This document shows positions 35,805-45,265 of a stretch of 64,000 bases of DNA, in pieces. This DNA comes from Altererythrobacter sp. ZODW24 (GTDB lineage: Bacteria; Pseudomonadota; Alphaproteobacteria; Sphingomonadales; Sphingomonadaceae). The stretch spans positions 2,745,327 through 2,809,326 of the forward strand of contig NZ_CP031155.1 in the NCBI RefSeq assembly GCF_003344885.1. Reading direction: 5' to 3'. The notes beneath the pieces are model-generated. The model searched no databases. It had not been told where the DNA came from and was given only the letters and a program-made list of their open reading frames with translations. Each line of letters starts with the position of its first letter. Position 1 is the first letter of the stretch. A program made the translations under genes and the position numbers.

Positions 35805-36692
35805 ATGAACAGCCAAGAAATGACAACCAAAATCGAGACCGGCGAAGGCTTCATTTCGGCGCTCGACCAAAGCGGTGGCTCTACGCCTAAGGCGCTGCTG
35901 GGTTACGGCGTTACGGAAAGCGACTATTCGGGCGACGAAGAAATGTTCGCCAAGATTCACGAAATGCGTACCCGGGTTGTGACTTCACCTAGCTTCAACG
36001 GCGACAAGGTGCTTGGCGCTATCCTGTTCGAACGCACGATGGACGGTGATGCGGGCGGCATGCCAGTTCCCGAACTGTTGAAGAGCCGCGGCGTTGTGCC
36101 ATTCCTGAAAGTCGACAAAGGTCTCGAAGACGAAGCCGACGGCGTTCAAATGATGAAGCCGATGCCCGATCTGGATGCGCTCCTCGAACGCGGCAAGGCG
36201 AAGGGTGTATTTGGCACCAAAATGCGTTCGGTGATCAACTCCGCATCGGCAAGCGGGATCGCTGCCATTGTCAAACAGCAGTTTGATGTCGGTAAGCAAA
36301 TCCTCGCGCACGGGCTGATGCCGATCATCGAACCTGAATATAACATCAAATCCGCCGACCGTGCCGAGGGTGAAACTATCCTGCGCGACGAAATCGCCAA
36401 ACAGCTCGACGCTTTGCCTTCAGGTACCAAGGTCATGCTGAAGCTCAGCCTGCCGGTAGAAGCCAACCTCTACAAGCCTCTGGTCGATCACCCGAACACG
36501 GCACGCGTTGTTGCTCTGTCTGGCGGTTTCGCCCGTAAGGAAGCGTGCGAGCATCTTGCGGCCAACGAAGGCATGATCGCCAGCTTCAGCCGCGCGTTGC
36601 TTGAAGAGCTTCGAGCCCAAATGGACGATAGCGACTTTGACGCATCGCTTGCGACCGCAATTGAGGAAATTCGCTGCGCGAGCGCTACCTGA
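35805..36692 (+). CDS. fba: Fructose-bisphosphate aldolase, class I
   Basis: Schiff-base (class I) aldolase of 295 residues, cleaving fructose 1,6-bisphosphate. Visible are ISALDQSGGSTPKALLGYGV at the N-terminus, LKVDKGLEDE, FGTKMRSVINSAS, PIIEPEYN and VMLKLSLP, whose lysine is a good candidate for the Schiff base. The ATG at 35805 gives MNSQEMTTKIETGEGF, typical of the family. Class I rather than class II aldolase here is usual for this lineage. It ends the tkt-gap-pgk-fba series. Confidence 0.92.
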   Translation: MNSQEMTTKIETGEGFISALDQSGGSTPKALLGYGVTESDYSGDEEMFAKIHEMRTRVVTSPSFNGDKVLGAILFERTMDGDAGGMPVPELLKSRGVVPFLKVDKGLEDEADGVQMMKPMPDLDALLERGKAKGVFGTKMRSVINSASASGIAAIVKQQFDVGKQILAHGLMPIIEPEYNIKSADRAEGETILRDEIAKQLDALPSGTKVMLKLSLPVEANLYKPLVDHPNTARVVALSGGFARKEACEHLAANEGMIASFSRALLEELRAQMDDSDFDASLATAIEEIRCASAT

Positions 36693-36742
36693 TCCGTTCA
36701 GCAATGCTTGGCGGATGGCCGCGCACGCGATAGGGGCATCGC

Positions 36743-37363
36743 ATGTCCAAATCTTCGCGCAAAAGTGAACTCTATCTGATCTCCCCGCTCAATGTCGGTG
36801 GAGATTTTCCCGCACGTCTGGAGCGCGCGCTGGACGCCGGGCCGGTCGCGGCCTTCCAATTCCGCGTGAAAGACCTCGATCAGCATGAGGCAGCCCGTTT
36901 GGCTGAACCCCTGCTCGAAATTTGCCGCGCTCGCGATGTCGCCTTTGTGGTGAACGACAGCGTATCGCTTGCGAAGCGTCTGGAAGCTGACGGGGTCCAT
37001 CTCGGCCAAAGTGACGGCGATGTTCGTGAGGCACGTGAGGAATTGGGCAAAGACGTCCAGATCGGCGTGACCTGTCACGACAGTCGCCATTTCGCGATGG
37101 ATGCGGGCGAGGCTGGAGCCGATTACGTAGCCTTCGGCGCATTTTATCCCAGTGATACAAAGCAGACCGAACATCAGCCTAAACCGGAAATTCTGGAGTG
37201 GTGGCAGGGTTTGTTCGAGCTTCCCTGTGTTGCAATCGGCGGAATTACACCTGAAAACTGCACACCTTTGATCGAAGCTGGGGCAGATTTCATCGCTGTT
37301 TCGGGTGCTGTCTGGAATGGCGACGAGGTGGCTGCAATCAAGGCTTTCACGGAAAAGCTCTAG
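36743..37363 (+). CDS. thiE: Thiamine phosphate synthase
   Basis: ThiE, 206 residues, joins hydroxymethylpyrimidine diphosphate and thiazole phosphate to make thiamine phosphate. The TIM-barrel motifs are FQFRVKDLDQHEA, FVVNDSVSLAKRLEADGVHLGQSD, GVTCHDSRH, ADYVAFGAFYPSDTKQ, VAIGGITPENCTPLIEAGADFIAVSGAV. No TPP riboswitch is apparent in the 50-base gap upstream. Its presence after three sugar-phosphate genes, one of which (tkt) needs ThDP, may be coincidental. Confidence 0.9.
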   Translation: MSKSSRKSELYLISPLNVGGDFPARLERALDAGPVAAFQFRVKDLDQHEAARLAEPLLEICRARDVAFVVNDSVSLAKRLEADGVHLGQSDGDVREAREELGKDVQIGVTCHDSRHFAMDAGEAGADYVAFGAFYPSDTKQTEHQPKPEILEWWQGLFELPCVAIGGITPENCTPLIEAGADFIAVSGAVWNGDEVAAIKAFTEKL

Positions 37364-37415
37364 AATTCAGCCAGCCGGGATAGCGGCACTGCCTGAAAAG
37401 ATGCTATCAGGCCCC

Positions 37416-38108
37416 ATGGCTCTAAACTTTGCAGATCGCGTTCTTACTATCGTGGCGACAGCCACTTTGACCTCCGCGGCGTGGATCGTCGGTGGCGGCA
37501 GTTTTATGCGCTATGCGGAAGATCAAAAGGCAGCCGAGACAGTCGAAGCAACCGCCGAGGCGGCGAAGGCCGAGGCGGTTGATCCTGCTCCCAAGGATAT
37601 CATCAGGGCCGAACCCAAACTCGATACGGCGGCGGTGTCGCAGCCAATGGCGGATCAGACCGATCAGCTAGTGGTGCCGGTGCTTAACGTGAAACGCGAA
37701 GATCTTGGTGATACATTCACAGACGAACGCAGTGAAGGGGAAGCTCTGCACGAGGCGCTCGATATTCCCGCTGACAAGGGTACGACTGTAATTGCCGCTG
37801 CTCCAGGAGAGGTCGAGAAAATCTTCACCAGCGAAGCGGGCGGCAAGACACTCTACGTCCGCTCGATCGACCGCGAGACGATCCACTTTTACGCCCATCT
37901 GGACGAATATGCCGAAGGTTTGAAAGAAGGCCAGCGCGTGCGCCGGGGCCAGCGGCTCGGCACTGTTGGCAGCAGCGGCAACGCCGACAACAAGGCGCCG
38001 CATCTGCACTTTGCGATTTTGCGAACTTCAGCTGATGCAGAATGGTGGGAACCCGCGACTGCGATCAATCCCTATCCGCTGCTGAGCGGTAACAATCAGC
38101 GCCCGTAA
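37416..38108 (+). CDS. M23-family zinc metallopeptidase (LytM domain)
   Basis: Membrane-anchored peptidoglycan endopeptidase-like protein of 230 residues. An uncleaved N-terminal signal anchor (VLTIVATATLTSAAWIVGGG) is followed by an Ala/Glu-rich linker and the M23 domain from about residue 100. The zinc residues are all present: H and D of HEALD near residue 111, and HLH near residue 195 in PHLHFAIL. It is predicted to be catalytically active, unlike EnvC-type activators. Start could be 37401 (ATG) or 37416 (ATG); the latter gives the typical short basic N-terminus. It overlaps the convergent next gene by 13 bases. Confidence 0.88.
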   Translation: MALNFADRVLTIVATATLTSAAWIVGGGSFMRYAEDQKAAETVEATAEAAKAEAVDPAPKDIIRAEPKLDTAAVSQPMADQTDQLVVPVLNVKREDLGDTFTDERSEGEALHEALDIPADKGTTVIAAAPGEVEKIFTSEAGGKTLYVRSIDRETIHFYAHLDEYAEGLKEGQRVRRGQRLGTVGSSGNADNKAPHLHFAILRTSADAEWWEPATAINPYPLLSGNNQRP

Positions 38109-38455
38109 AGAACGCAGCGCATCCGGCCAAGCGAGCCATCTTCGTCCAACTCGCGCAACAAAGTGCGCCCTTGGACACGGAACTTCCTGCCGCGCATCGG
38201 GCCGCTGGTGAATTCCACAGTCTTGCCGGTCCGCAAATAGGAACCGCTCCCGCGCGGGGAGGTGTAGCTGGACGCATTGACGATCTTGAAGCCTGCGTCG
38301 GCGACCGGAACGCCTGCCGGGCCAGCGGCATTACCCGGCAACTCGCAACCATAGGTGCCGCGTGGCAGCGTATCGAGCTTGCCTTGCGCAGCGGCAGCCA
38401 CGGGTAAAGCCATTGTTGCAACGGCTGCGCTCAAAATGATCGTTCGAATGGTCAT
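38096..38455 (-). CDS. Small secreted protein of unknown function
   Basis: Protein of 119 residues with a signal peptide (MTIRTIILSAAVATMALPVAAAAQ). The mature protein has two cysteines (YGCELPG and MRCVLYGR) that could bond. The middle YTSPRGSGSYLRTGKTVEFTSGPMRGRKF looks like a short beta domain; similar proteins occur across Sphingomonadales, but I know no function. Upstream 38456-38612 is the shared gap with efp and holds its likely promoter. Confidence 0.62.
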   Translation of the reverse strand: MTIRTIILSAAVATMALPVAAAAQGKLDTLPRGTYGCELPGNAAGPAGVPVADAGFKIVNASSYTSPRGSGSYLRTGKTVEFTSGPMRGRKFRVQGRTLLRELDEDGSLGRMRCVLYGR

Positions 38456-38612
38456 GTGTCTGTTCCCCGGAACCATATAGGGCTCCCCACCTGAATTTCC
38501 AGTTACTGGCCGGTATGAGCCGCTGCGCTTGCCCGCACGCGCGCCTCGCGCTAAAGGCCCGCCCGCAGCGGAGATCATTGTCCGCTCTCTTTGACATTTG
38601 AAGGCAAGCCCC

Positions 38613-39176
38613 ATGAAAATCAGCGGCGTGGACATTCGTCCCGGCAACATCATCGAATATGAAACCGGCATTTGGAAGGTTGCGAAGATCCAGCATACGC
38701 AGCCTGGCAAGGGCGGCGCCTATATGCAGGTTGAGATGAAGAACCTCGTCGATGGCCGCAAAACCAATGTCCGCTATCGCAGCGCCGATACGGTTGAGAA
38801 GGTGCATCTCGATACTAAGGACTTCCAGTTCCTTTATGCCGAAGATGAGAGCCTGATCTTCATGGACAAAGATAATTACGAGCAAATCCAGCTCCCCACC
38901 GATCTGCTCGGTGAAGCGGCTGCGTTCCTGTCCGACGGCATGGATGTGACGCTCGAACTGTATGACGAAAAACCAATCAGTGTGGCTCTGCCTGATCAAG
39001 TCGAGGCCACCATCACCGAGGCCGATGCCGTGGTGAAGGGGCAAACGGCCAGTTCCAGCTACAAGCCTGCTGTTCTCGAGAATGGTGTGCGTGTGATGGT
39101 CCCGCCGCATATCGAAAGCGGAACGCGCATCATCGTCGATGTGTATGAACGCACCTATGTCGGTAAGGCTAGCTGA
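38613..39176 (+). CDS. efp: Elongation factor P
   Basis: EF-P, 187 residues, relieves ribosome stalling at polyproline runs. Three domains: the KOW-like N-terminal domain with the tip lysine Lys33 in QPGKGGAY, the OB domains with [13 protein letters not shown] and the C-terminal signature [28 protein letters not shown]. The modification type of Lys33 is not visible: no EpmA or hydroxylase gene is near. ATG at 38613 follows a short AAGG. Confidence 0.95.
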   Translation: MKISGVDIRPGNIIEYETGIWKVAKIQHTQPGKGGAYMQVEMKNLVDGRKTNVRYRSADTVEKVHLDTKDFQFLYAEDESLIFMDKDNYEQIQLPTDLLGEAAAFLSDGMDVTLELYDEKPISVALPDQVEATITEADAVVKGQTASSSYKPAVLENGVRVMVPPHIESGTRIIVDVYERTYVGKAS

Positions 39177-39184
39177 GCGGTATT

Positions 39185-40015
39185 ATGTCACAAATTTCTG
39201 GTGTTATCCGCGTCATGGAACGCGCAGCGCGTAAAGCGGGGGGCCGCTTGCGCCGCGACTTCGGCGAAGTCGAACATCTGCAGGTAAGCCGCAAGGGGCC
39301 CGCTGATTTCGTTTCAAAAGCCGATCAGGTTTCGGAGCGTACGCTCTATGACGAACTGCTTTACGCTCGCCCTGATTGGGGTTTCGAGCTCGAAGAAGGC
39401 GGCACGATCGAGGGCGACCCGACAAAGCCGCGCTGGGTTATCGATCCGCTCGATGGGACGACCAACTTCCTTCACGGCATCCCGCATTTCGCCATTTCGA
39501 TTGCCGTGCAGGAACCTCGGCTGGACGGCAAAGGCTGGGGCGAAGTTATCGCTGCCGTTGTCTATAACCCGGTGACGGACGAGACGTTCTGGGCAGAAAA
39601 ATCGCGCGGCGCTTGGCTCCAAGACGCTCGGCTGCGTTGTTCGACGCGCAACCGCATGTCCGATGCGATCATCGCGACAGGCATACCGTTTCAGGGCCAT
39701 GGTAACTTTGCTGAATGGTCCGCAATTTTTGCTGAAGTCGGTCCAAACGTGGCAGGCATCCGCCGCTTCGGTGCGGCATCGCTCGACATGGCCTGGGTTG
39801 CAGCCGGACGATTTGATGCGTTCTGGGAAAGCGACCTTAACCCATGGGACACAGCGGCTGGCGGCTTGCTGATCCGCGAGGCTGGTGGCTTTGTAACTGA
39901 CTATCGTGGACGCTCGAATCCGATTTGCGACACGCAGGTGATTGCTGGCAACGACGCCATGCATTCACGCTTGCATAAGATCATTACAACTTCACTGAAG
40001 GAAGCAGCTAAGTAA
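39185..40015 (+). CDS. suhB: SuhB-like inositol-1-monophosphatase family protein
   Basis: IMPase of 276 residues with the motifs ELEEGG, WVIDPLDGTTNFLHGIPHF and NPWDTAAGGLLIREAGG. SuhB-type proteins hydrolyse myo-inositol phosphate and, in E. coli, also stabilise rRNA antitermination complexes. This one, next to efp, is closer to SuhB than the paralogue at 2482. It starts eight bases after the efp stop, suggesting co-transcription. Confidence 0.85.
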   Translation: MSQISGVIRVMERAARKAGGRLRRDFGEVEHLQVSRKGPADFVSKADQVSERTLYDELLYARPDWGFELEEGGTIEGDPTKPRWVIDPLDGTTNFLHGIPHFAISIAVQEPRLDGKGWGEVIAAVVYNPVTDETFWAEKSRGAWLQDARLRCSTRNRMSDAIIATGIPFQGHGNFAEWSAIFAEVGPNVAGIRRFGAASLDMAWVAAGRFDAFWESDLNPWDTAAGGLLIREAGGFVTDYRGRSNPICDTQVIAGNDAMHSRLHKIITTSLKEAAK

Positions 40016-40082
40016 CAGGCTTGCCCAGCGGGGCACTCGGCGCTAATCGGCCCGCGTGTCTTGCTGTTAAGGACCTTCGGGA

Positions 40083-40167
40083 GCCCCCGTGGTGGAATTG
40101 GTAGACGCGCTCGACTCAAAATCGAGTTCCTAACGGAGTGCCGGTTCGACTCCGGCCGGGGGCACCA
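40083..40167 (+). tRNA. tRNA-Leu (CAA)
   Basis: An 85-base tRNA with encoded CCA and a short variable arm. The acceptor GCCCCCG pairs perfectly with CGGGGGC, the anticodon stem is CTCGA/TCGAG with loop CTCAAAA, anticodon CAA at 40117-40119, and the T arm is CCGGTTCGACTCCGG. It decodes UUG. The 131 bases after it hold no duplicate of its 3' end; T-rich sequence follows the CCA. Confidence 0.97.
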
Positions 40168-40298
40168 GGATTTCTGATTTTAGTTTTGTGGTTTAAGCTT
40201 GCTGCTGGCTCAGTCCCGGAAGCGCTGCGGATTGGTATCTTCAGTCCGTTAAAGAAACCATCTCGCCTCCTTGAAAATCCGCTGCTAAGGCCCTGCTT

Positions 40299-42110
40299 GT
40301 GAACGCGATGCTCCCTGGATTGCCGTCTTACCACGCAATGGCCGCTATGGCCGTGACGATTGGGATGTTCATCGCATTCGCGCGCGGACGGCTCTCGACC
40401 GAGATCATTTCGCTTCTGACCATCGCCATCATCGCGGTGGGGCTATATTTCTTCCCGCTTCCCGGCACGGGCCAAACCGACGGTCTGCAACTCGCATTCT
40501 CGGGTTTTGGCCATTACGCGCTGATCACAATTTGCGCGCTGATGATCATGGGGCGCGGTCTTGTGGTGACGGGTGCATTGGAGCCTGCCGCCCGCTTCCT
40601 TGAGAAGGTGTGGAAGTTCAACATCCAGCTGGGTCTGTTGGTCTCGCTGCTGCTGGCTTTCTTCCTCTCCATGATCGTTAACGATACGCCGGTGCTGGTT
40701 CTGCTGCTGCCGATCTTCGTTTCGCTGGCTGCACGCGGGGCAATGCCAGCCTCCAAGACGCTGATCCCGCTCAACGCGGCGGTTCTGATCGGCGGAATGG
40801 CGACGACTATCGGCACATCGACCAACCTGCTGGTTGTCTCGATCGCGCGTGACCTTGGTATGCCTCCGATGAGCGTGTTTCACTTCACGCCCATCGTCTT
40901 GATGGCTGCCTGCGTCGCCTTACCATACCTGTGGCTGGTTATGCCCCGCTTGCTGCCGGACAACAGTGTCACTGACATGCAGGAGAAACGCCGGTTCTAC
41001 GCCCGCTTGCGGGTAGGTGAAGGTTCGCAACTGATCGGCCAGACAATCGAGCAGATCAAGGCGAAGCTGCCAGACGAATTCAACTTTGAAGAAACCCCCA
41101 TCGGCCCGATCCATGCGCAACAACGACTGCGTGTTTCCGGCACGCATGAAGTGTTGGAGGACGGTATTCGCTCGCTAAGGGGCGAGGTGGCGCCGACTTG
41201 GGTTCTCGAACGCATCGAACGCAATGCGACCACGCGAGGTGAGGACATTACCGTCATCGAAATGACAGTGACGGCCGACTCGCGCTTAATTCACCGCACT
41301 TTGCCGACTTCTGGGATTGCGGACTTATACGGCGTCGCTGTGCTGGGCATACACCGGCCTAAGTCGCTTTTGGCGCAGCAGGAAATTCGTACCGAAGCAG
41401 GCGATTTACGGATCGCGGAAGGTGACGTTTTGCTGGTGATGGGCCTCGGGCGGGAGCTCAACGATTTTGCCGATAATGACAGCCTGCTGAAGCTCGATGG
41501 CGCCAAAGAAATGCCTCGCCGGTCCAAGGCTCTGGTAGCGCTGGCGATCATGTTTGGCTGTGTCGGCACTGCTTCGGTCGGACTGTTCCCGATTGCGATT
41601 GCGGCGCTGGGCGGGGCTATCCTGATGTTCCTGACCGGTTGCGTAAAATTCGACCGCGTCGGCCGGGCATTGTCGGCCAAAGTTATTGTGCTCGTGGCTG
41701 CCAGTATCGCGATCGGCCGCGTCATTCTGGAAAGCGGCGCCGCGGCGTGGCTTGGCGAAGTGATGGCCAGCGGGCTGCAATATCTGCCGCCAGCATTGGT
41801 GCTGGCAGCCATCATGCTGTTCGTGACCTTGCTGACGAACTTCGCTTCCAATGCGGTTGCTGCGACTGTCGGCACACCGATTGCCTTCAGCATATCGAGC
41901 CAGCTTGGCTTGCCACCCGAGCCGCTGATCCTCGCAGTGCTGTTCGGCTGTAACCTGTGTTATGCGACGCCGATTGCCTATCAGACCAATATGCTGATCA
42001 TGGGCGAGGGCGGATATGAGTTTAAGGATTACATCCGTACCGGTGTGCCGCTGGTGTTCCTGATGGTCACAACGCTATCTGTTTTGCTGGTCGTTACTTA
42101 CGGAATGTAG
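40299..42110 (+). CDS. SLC13-family permease with RCK_C domains
   Basis: Inner-membrane transporter of 603 residues: a DASS/SLC13-type permease (about residues 10-210 and 400-603, roughly 10-12 hydrophobic segments) with two soluble TrkA-C/RCK_C domains inserted in the middle (about 225-400; RLRVGEGSQLIGQTIEQIK and MTVTADSRLIHRTLP). This build is found in putative sulfate, citrate or dicarboxylate transporters; the substrate is unknown. IGGMATTIGTSTNLLV and TNFASNAVAATVG are the substrate-loop signatures. I take the GTG at 40299, eight bases after TAAGG, over the ATG at 40308. Confidence 0.88.
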   Translation: MNAMLPGLPSYHAMAAMAVTIGMFIAFARGRLSTEIISLLTIAIIAVGLYFFPLPGTGQTDGLQLAFSGFGHYALITICALMIMGRGLVVTGALEPAARFLEKVWKFNIQLGLLVSLLLAFFLSMIVNDTPVLVLLLPIFVSLAARGAMPASKTLIPLNAAVLIGGMATTIGTSTNLLVVSIARDLGMPPMSVFHFTPIVLMAACVALPYLWLVMPRLLPDNSVTDMQEKRRFYARLRVGEGSQLIGQTIEQIKAKLPDEFNFEETPIGPIHAQQRLRVSGTHEVLEDGIRSLRGEVAPTWVLERIERNATTRGEDITVIEMTVTADSRLIHRTLPTSGIADLYGVAVLGIHRPKSLLAQQEIRTEAGDLRIAEGDVLLVMGLGRELNDFADNDSLLKLDGAKEMPRRSKALVALAIMFGCVGTASVGLFPIAIAALGGAILMFLTGCVKFDRVGRALSAKVIVLVAASIAIGRVILESGAAAWLGEVMASGLQYLPPALVLAAIMLFVTLLTNFASNAVAATVGTPIAFSISSQLGLPPEPLILAVLFGCNLCYATPIAYQTNMLIMGEGGYEFKDYIRTGVPLVFLMVTTLSVLLVVTYGM

Positions 42111-42140
42111 CGCTTAACGCGATTTTGAGGCGTGCGAGCT

Positions 42141-43844
42141 ATGTCTCGGCGCCAAATGACTCGGTCCACGCTCCTTATGAATTTGGTGAAGCCTCTGCTG
42201 CTTGGCGGAGCATTTGTGCTGTCTGCGGCAAGCGTGACCGAGCGGTTGACCAGTATCGAGAGCACCGGCGGCAAGGCAATCTATCTCATATTGCTCGCAA
42301 TGTGCTGGATCGGGGTGATCGGCGCGGCCTATATTTGGAATTCTATGTTCCGTTGGATTTGGGCGATTGTTCTGCCGTTAGCCGGGGGCATGATGGGTGT
42401 GTTCACCGCCGCCAGCCAGCAGTTCATGACCTATGATGCCTTCGTCAATATGGTCCATTCAGCGGGCTTTATTGGTGATGCGTGGGTGCAGAACCGCAGC
42501 GCGTTCTTCGCGATTTTGCCGGCGACCTTGCTGATGATGTTCGGCATCGGGTTAAGGCCGCGGCAGAGGTTACCGCGTTTCCGCCCGGTGCTTTGCGTGG
42601 CACCACTTGGCGTTCTTGTCGTACTGACCGGACTGCTATTTATGCGCGGCGGTGACGGCGGACGCGGTCTGCCGGGCGGTTTCGTCGTCTCGGCGTATGG
42701 ACTGCTGCTGGGGTATGAGAATGTGACCGGCGAGACGGGCCAGCGCAAGGACGTGCTGTTCGCGCCAGAAACCAAGCCGCAACATCGCAACATCGTGCTG
42801 TTGGTGGATGAAAGCATCGCACCCGCCTATCTCGATATCAACTCGCCAGTCGGGGTGAATACGCCCCTGTCCAAGGCGCATGACGAACTCGCGATCCATA
42901 ACTTCGGCGTCGCTGCTGCTGTCACAGGGTGCAGCGTTGGCACCAATGTTACGCTGCGCCATGGCGGCACGCGGGACGCTTATCAGCGTTACAACGCGAC
43001 CTATCCCTCCGTCTGGGCCTACGCGCATGCCGCTGGCATGCGGACGGTATATCTCGATGGACAGCGCTCCGGTGGAGCAATGCAAAACATGATGGATGAC
43101 GCCGAACGCGCACTGATCGACGAGTTCAATCAATTTGGCGATGTGCCCGTGGTTGACCGCGACATGGCCATTGCGAAGGAGCTTGTCCGGCTGATGGCTG
43201 ATCCGGAGCCCAAGTTCATTCTCGCCAACAAGGTCGGCGCGCATTTCCCTGTTCATGACAAATATCCTGACAGCCATGCGGAATATTCGCCTGCGCTTCC
43301 CCGGGGCCGGTACAGCGATATCACCGACACGGGTGACCGCGACGGCTTCGACGGTGAACCGGATGATTGGCGTCGCTACCGCAACGCCTATCGCAATACG
43401 CTACGCTGGAATGTCGGTGCGTTCTTTGGCCAGTTGCTCGGCGAGGGCGACTTTTCTGACACTTTGCTGCTCTACACTGCCGATCACGGCCAAATCCTGC
43501 ATGAGGATGGTAGTCCCGGCCTGACGACGCATTGCAGCCCGCAACCTCCGATGCAGGAGGGCGCGGTGCCATTGCTTGCCATTACTGGCGGTGAGGGCGG
43601 CGAATGGGCCAGGTGGGCGGACGAGAACCACGACAAGTCGAGCCATTATATGCTCTTCCCCACGCTGCTCCGGGCAATGGGATATCCTTCGGGCGAAGTG
43701 ACCGCGACATATGGTAATTCGCTGACCATGCCGTCGACTGATCCGATGACGTTCAACACGCTGTTTAACGCGCGGCTGAACCGGAAGCCGGAATGGAAAC
43801 GAGTGGAGCCGGGCGAGCTGCCACAGCCTCCTGCATTGGACTGA
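42141..43844 (+). CDS. Sulfatase-fold membrane protein, phosphoethanolamine-transferase-like
   Basis: Protein of 567 residues: about five N-terminal membrane helices, then a periplasmic alkaline-phosphatase-type domain. Metal-binding motifs seen are VLLVDES (first Asp) and TADHGQ (last Asp and His). The nucleophile is probably a Thr or Ser in the VTGCSVGTN segment. Relatives such as EptA transfer phosphoethanolamine from lipid to lipid A, but the substrate here is not known; it could act on sugar or lipid phosphates. The ATG at 42141 sits ten bases after GAGG, better than the GTG at 42132. Its start is 31 bases after the permease stop, so the two may be co-transcribed. Confidence 0.82.
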   Translation: MSRRQMTRSTLLMNLVKPLLLGGAFVLSAASVTERLTSIESTGGKAIYLILLAMCWIGVIGAAYIWNSMFRWIWAIVLPLAGGMMGVFTAASQQFMTYDAFVNMVHSAGFIGDAWVQNRSAFFAILPATLLMMFGIGLRPRQRLPRFRPVLCVAPLGVLVVLTGLLFMRGGDGGRGLPGGFVVSAYGLLLGYENVTGETGQRKDVLFAPETKPQHRNIVLLVDESIAPAYLDINSPVGVNTPLSKAHDELAIHNFGVAAAVTGCSVGTNVTLRHGGTRDAYQRYNATYPSVWAYAHAAGMRTVYLDGQRSGGAMQNMMDDAERALIDEFNQFGDVPVVDRDMAIAKELVRLMADPEPKFILANKVGAHFPVHDKYPDSHAEYSPALPRGRYSDITDTGDRDGFDGEPDDWRRYRNAYRNTLRWNVGAFFGQLLGEGDFSDTLLLYTADHGQILHEDGSPGLTTHCSPQPPMQEGAVPLLAITGGEGGEWARWADENHDKSSHYMLFPTLLRAMGYPSGEVTATYGNSLTMPSTDPMTFNTLFNARLNRKPEWKRVEPGELPQPPALD

Positions 43845-43933
43845 GATTCCAACGCGCTCTTGCCCCGGCGCGGTGGCAGTGACAGGATGCTGCCATTGCA
43901 CACCATTCCGCTGGATAGGGGCTCGTTTCCATC

Positions 43934-45259
43934 ATGTTCAAGACATTCTCCACCGCCGCAGTCGCACTTTGCTTCATGGCGGTGCCAGCGCAGGCTGATG
44001 AGCTGAAGGACGCCTTGGCGGACGACATGCCCGAGTTGATGGAGCTCTACCGTGACCTCCATGCAAACCCAGAGCTCAGCTTTGAGGAAGTCGAAACGGC
44101 GGCCAAGATGGCGGCAAGGTTCCGCGCCTTAGGATTCGATGTGACCGAGCAAGTCGGCAAAACTGGCGTCGTTGGCGTCATGAAAAACGGTGACGGCCCG
44201 ACCGTTATGTTGCGTGCCGATATGGATGCGCTCCCGCTAGTCGAGAAGACTGGCCTAACGTTTGCTTCGACCAAGCGGGCCACGCCTGCCTCAGGTGTCG
44301 AGACGGGCGTGATGCATGCCTGCGGCCACGACACACATATGGCCGGCCTGATCGGCGCAGCGCAATTGCTTGCGGAGCGCAAGGATCAATGGTCCGGCAC
44401 TCTGGTGTTGATCGCGCAGCCTGCCGAAGAACTGGGCGAGGGCGCGGTTGCTATGCTTGAGGACGGTCTTTTCACCCGCTTCCCTAAGCCTGACTACGTT
44501 GTTGGCTTCCACGATGCGGCCGGCACACCGGCAGGCGTGGTCGGATACGCACCCGGCTTTGCACTCGCCAATGTCGATAGTGTTGACATTACGGTGCGCG
44601 GTGTCGGCGGGCACGGCGCACGGCCGCATACGGCGAAGGACCCCATCGTTCTGGCTAGCTCCATCGTGATGAAGCTCCAGACGCTCGCTAGCCGGGAAAT
44701 TGCGGCGCAGGACCCTGTTGTGGTTACCGTCGGCAGCTTCCAGTCGGGCTTCAAGCACAACATCATCTCGGACGAGGCAAAGCTGCAGCTAACGGTCCGA
44801 TCCTACAGTGACGATACACGCAAGCAACTGCTTGACGGCATTGCCCGGATCGCGCGTGGAGAGGCGATTGCGTCTGGTCTGCCGGAAGACTTGATGCCGC
44901 TGGTAACGGTTGCTGATAACTATACTCCGGCCACATATAACGACCCCGAGCTATCCAATCGTCTTGCCGCCGTTTTCAAAGGCCGGTTTGGCGATGAACG
45001 GGTGTTCGAAGCACCGGCGGTAATGGGTGGCGAGGACTTTGGGCAGTTCAGGCGTGCGTCGCCCGAGGATACGCAATCGCTGATCTTCTGGGTTGGCGGC
45101 ACACCGATGGACGAATATCTCGCCGCGCAGGAAGACGGAACAGTACTCCCATCACTTCACAGCCCGTTCTGGGCTCCCGATGCGGAGAAGGTAATCGCGA
45201 CAGGGGCAGAGGCGCTAGCTACGTCGGCGCTCGACTTGATGCCTGTCAGCGGCAGCTGA
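43934..45259 (+). CDS. Secreted M20-family amidohydrolase
   Basis: Protein of 441 residues with a signal peptide (MFKTFSTAAVALCFMAVPAQA), then the M20D metallo-amidohydrolase fold. It has the N-terminal MELYRDLHANPELSFEEVETA helix, metal site ACGHDTHMAGLIGAAQLLAE and PAEELGEGAVAMLEDG, and the lid domain VDITVRGVGGHGARPHTAKDP. HLFWVGG-like FWVGGTP and ALHSPFWAPD-like SLHSPFWAPD end it. Hippurate hydrolase, N-acyl-amino-acid deacylase and indole-acetyl-amino-acid hydrolase share this fold, so the substrate is open. Secretion suggests use of extracellular acylated amino acids or peptides. Confidence 0.88.
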   Translation: MFKTFSTAAVALCFMAVPAQADELKDALADDMPELMELYRDLHANPELSFEEVETAAKMAARFRALGFDVTEQVGKTGVVGVMKNGDGPTVMLRADMDALPLVEKTGLTFASTKRATPASGVETGVMHACGHDTHMAGLIGAAQLLAERKDQWSGTLVLIAQPAEELGEGAVAMLEDGLFTRFPKPDYVVGFHDAAGTPAGVVGYAPGFALANVDSVDITVRGVGGHGARPHTAKDPIVLASSIVMKLQTLASREIAAQDPVVVTVGSFQSGFKHNIISDEAKLQLTVRSYSDDTRKQLLDGIARIARGEAIASGLPEDLMPLVTVADNYTPATYNDPELSNRLAAVFKGRFGDERVFEAPAVMGGEDFGQFRRASPEDTQSLIFWVGGTPMDEYLAAQEDGTVLPSLHSPFWAPDAEKVIATGAEALATSALDLMPVSGS

Positions 45260-45265
45260 GACCTT

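Noticed and set aside
40083-40298. Possible integration site at tRNA-Leu
   Set aside because: No duplicated 3' end or mobile gene was found nearby; neighbouring genes look native.
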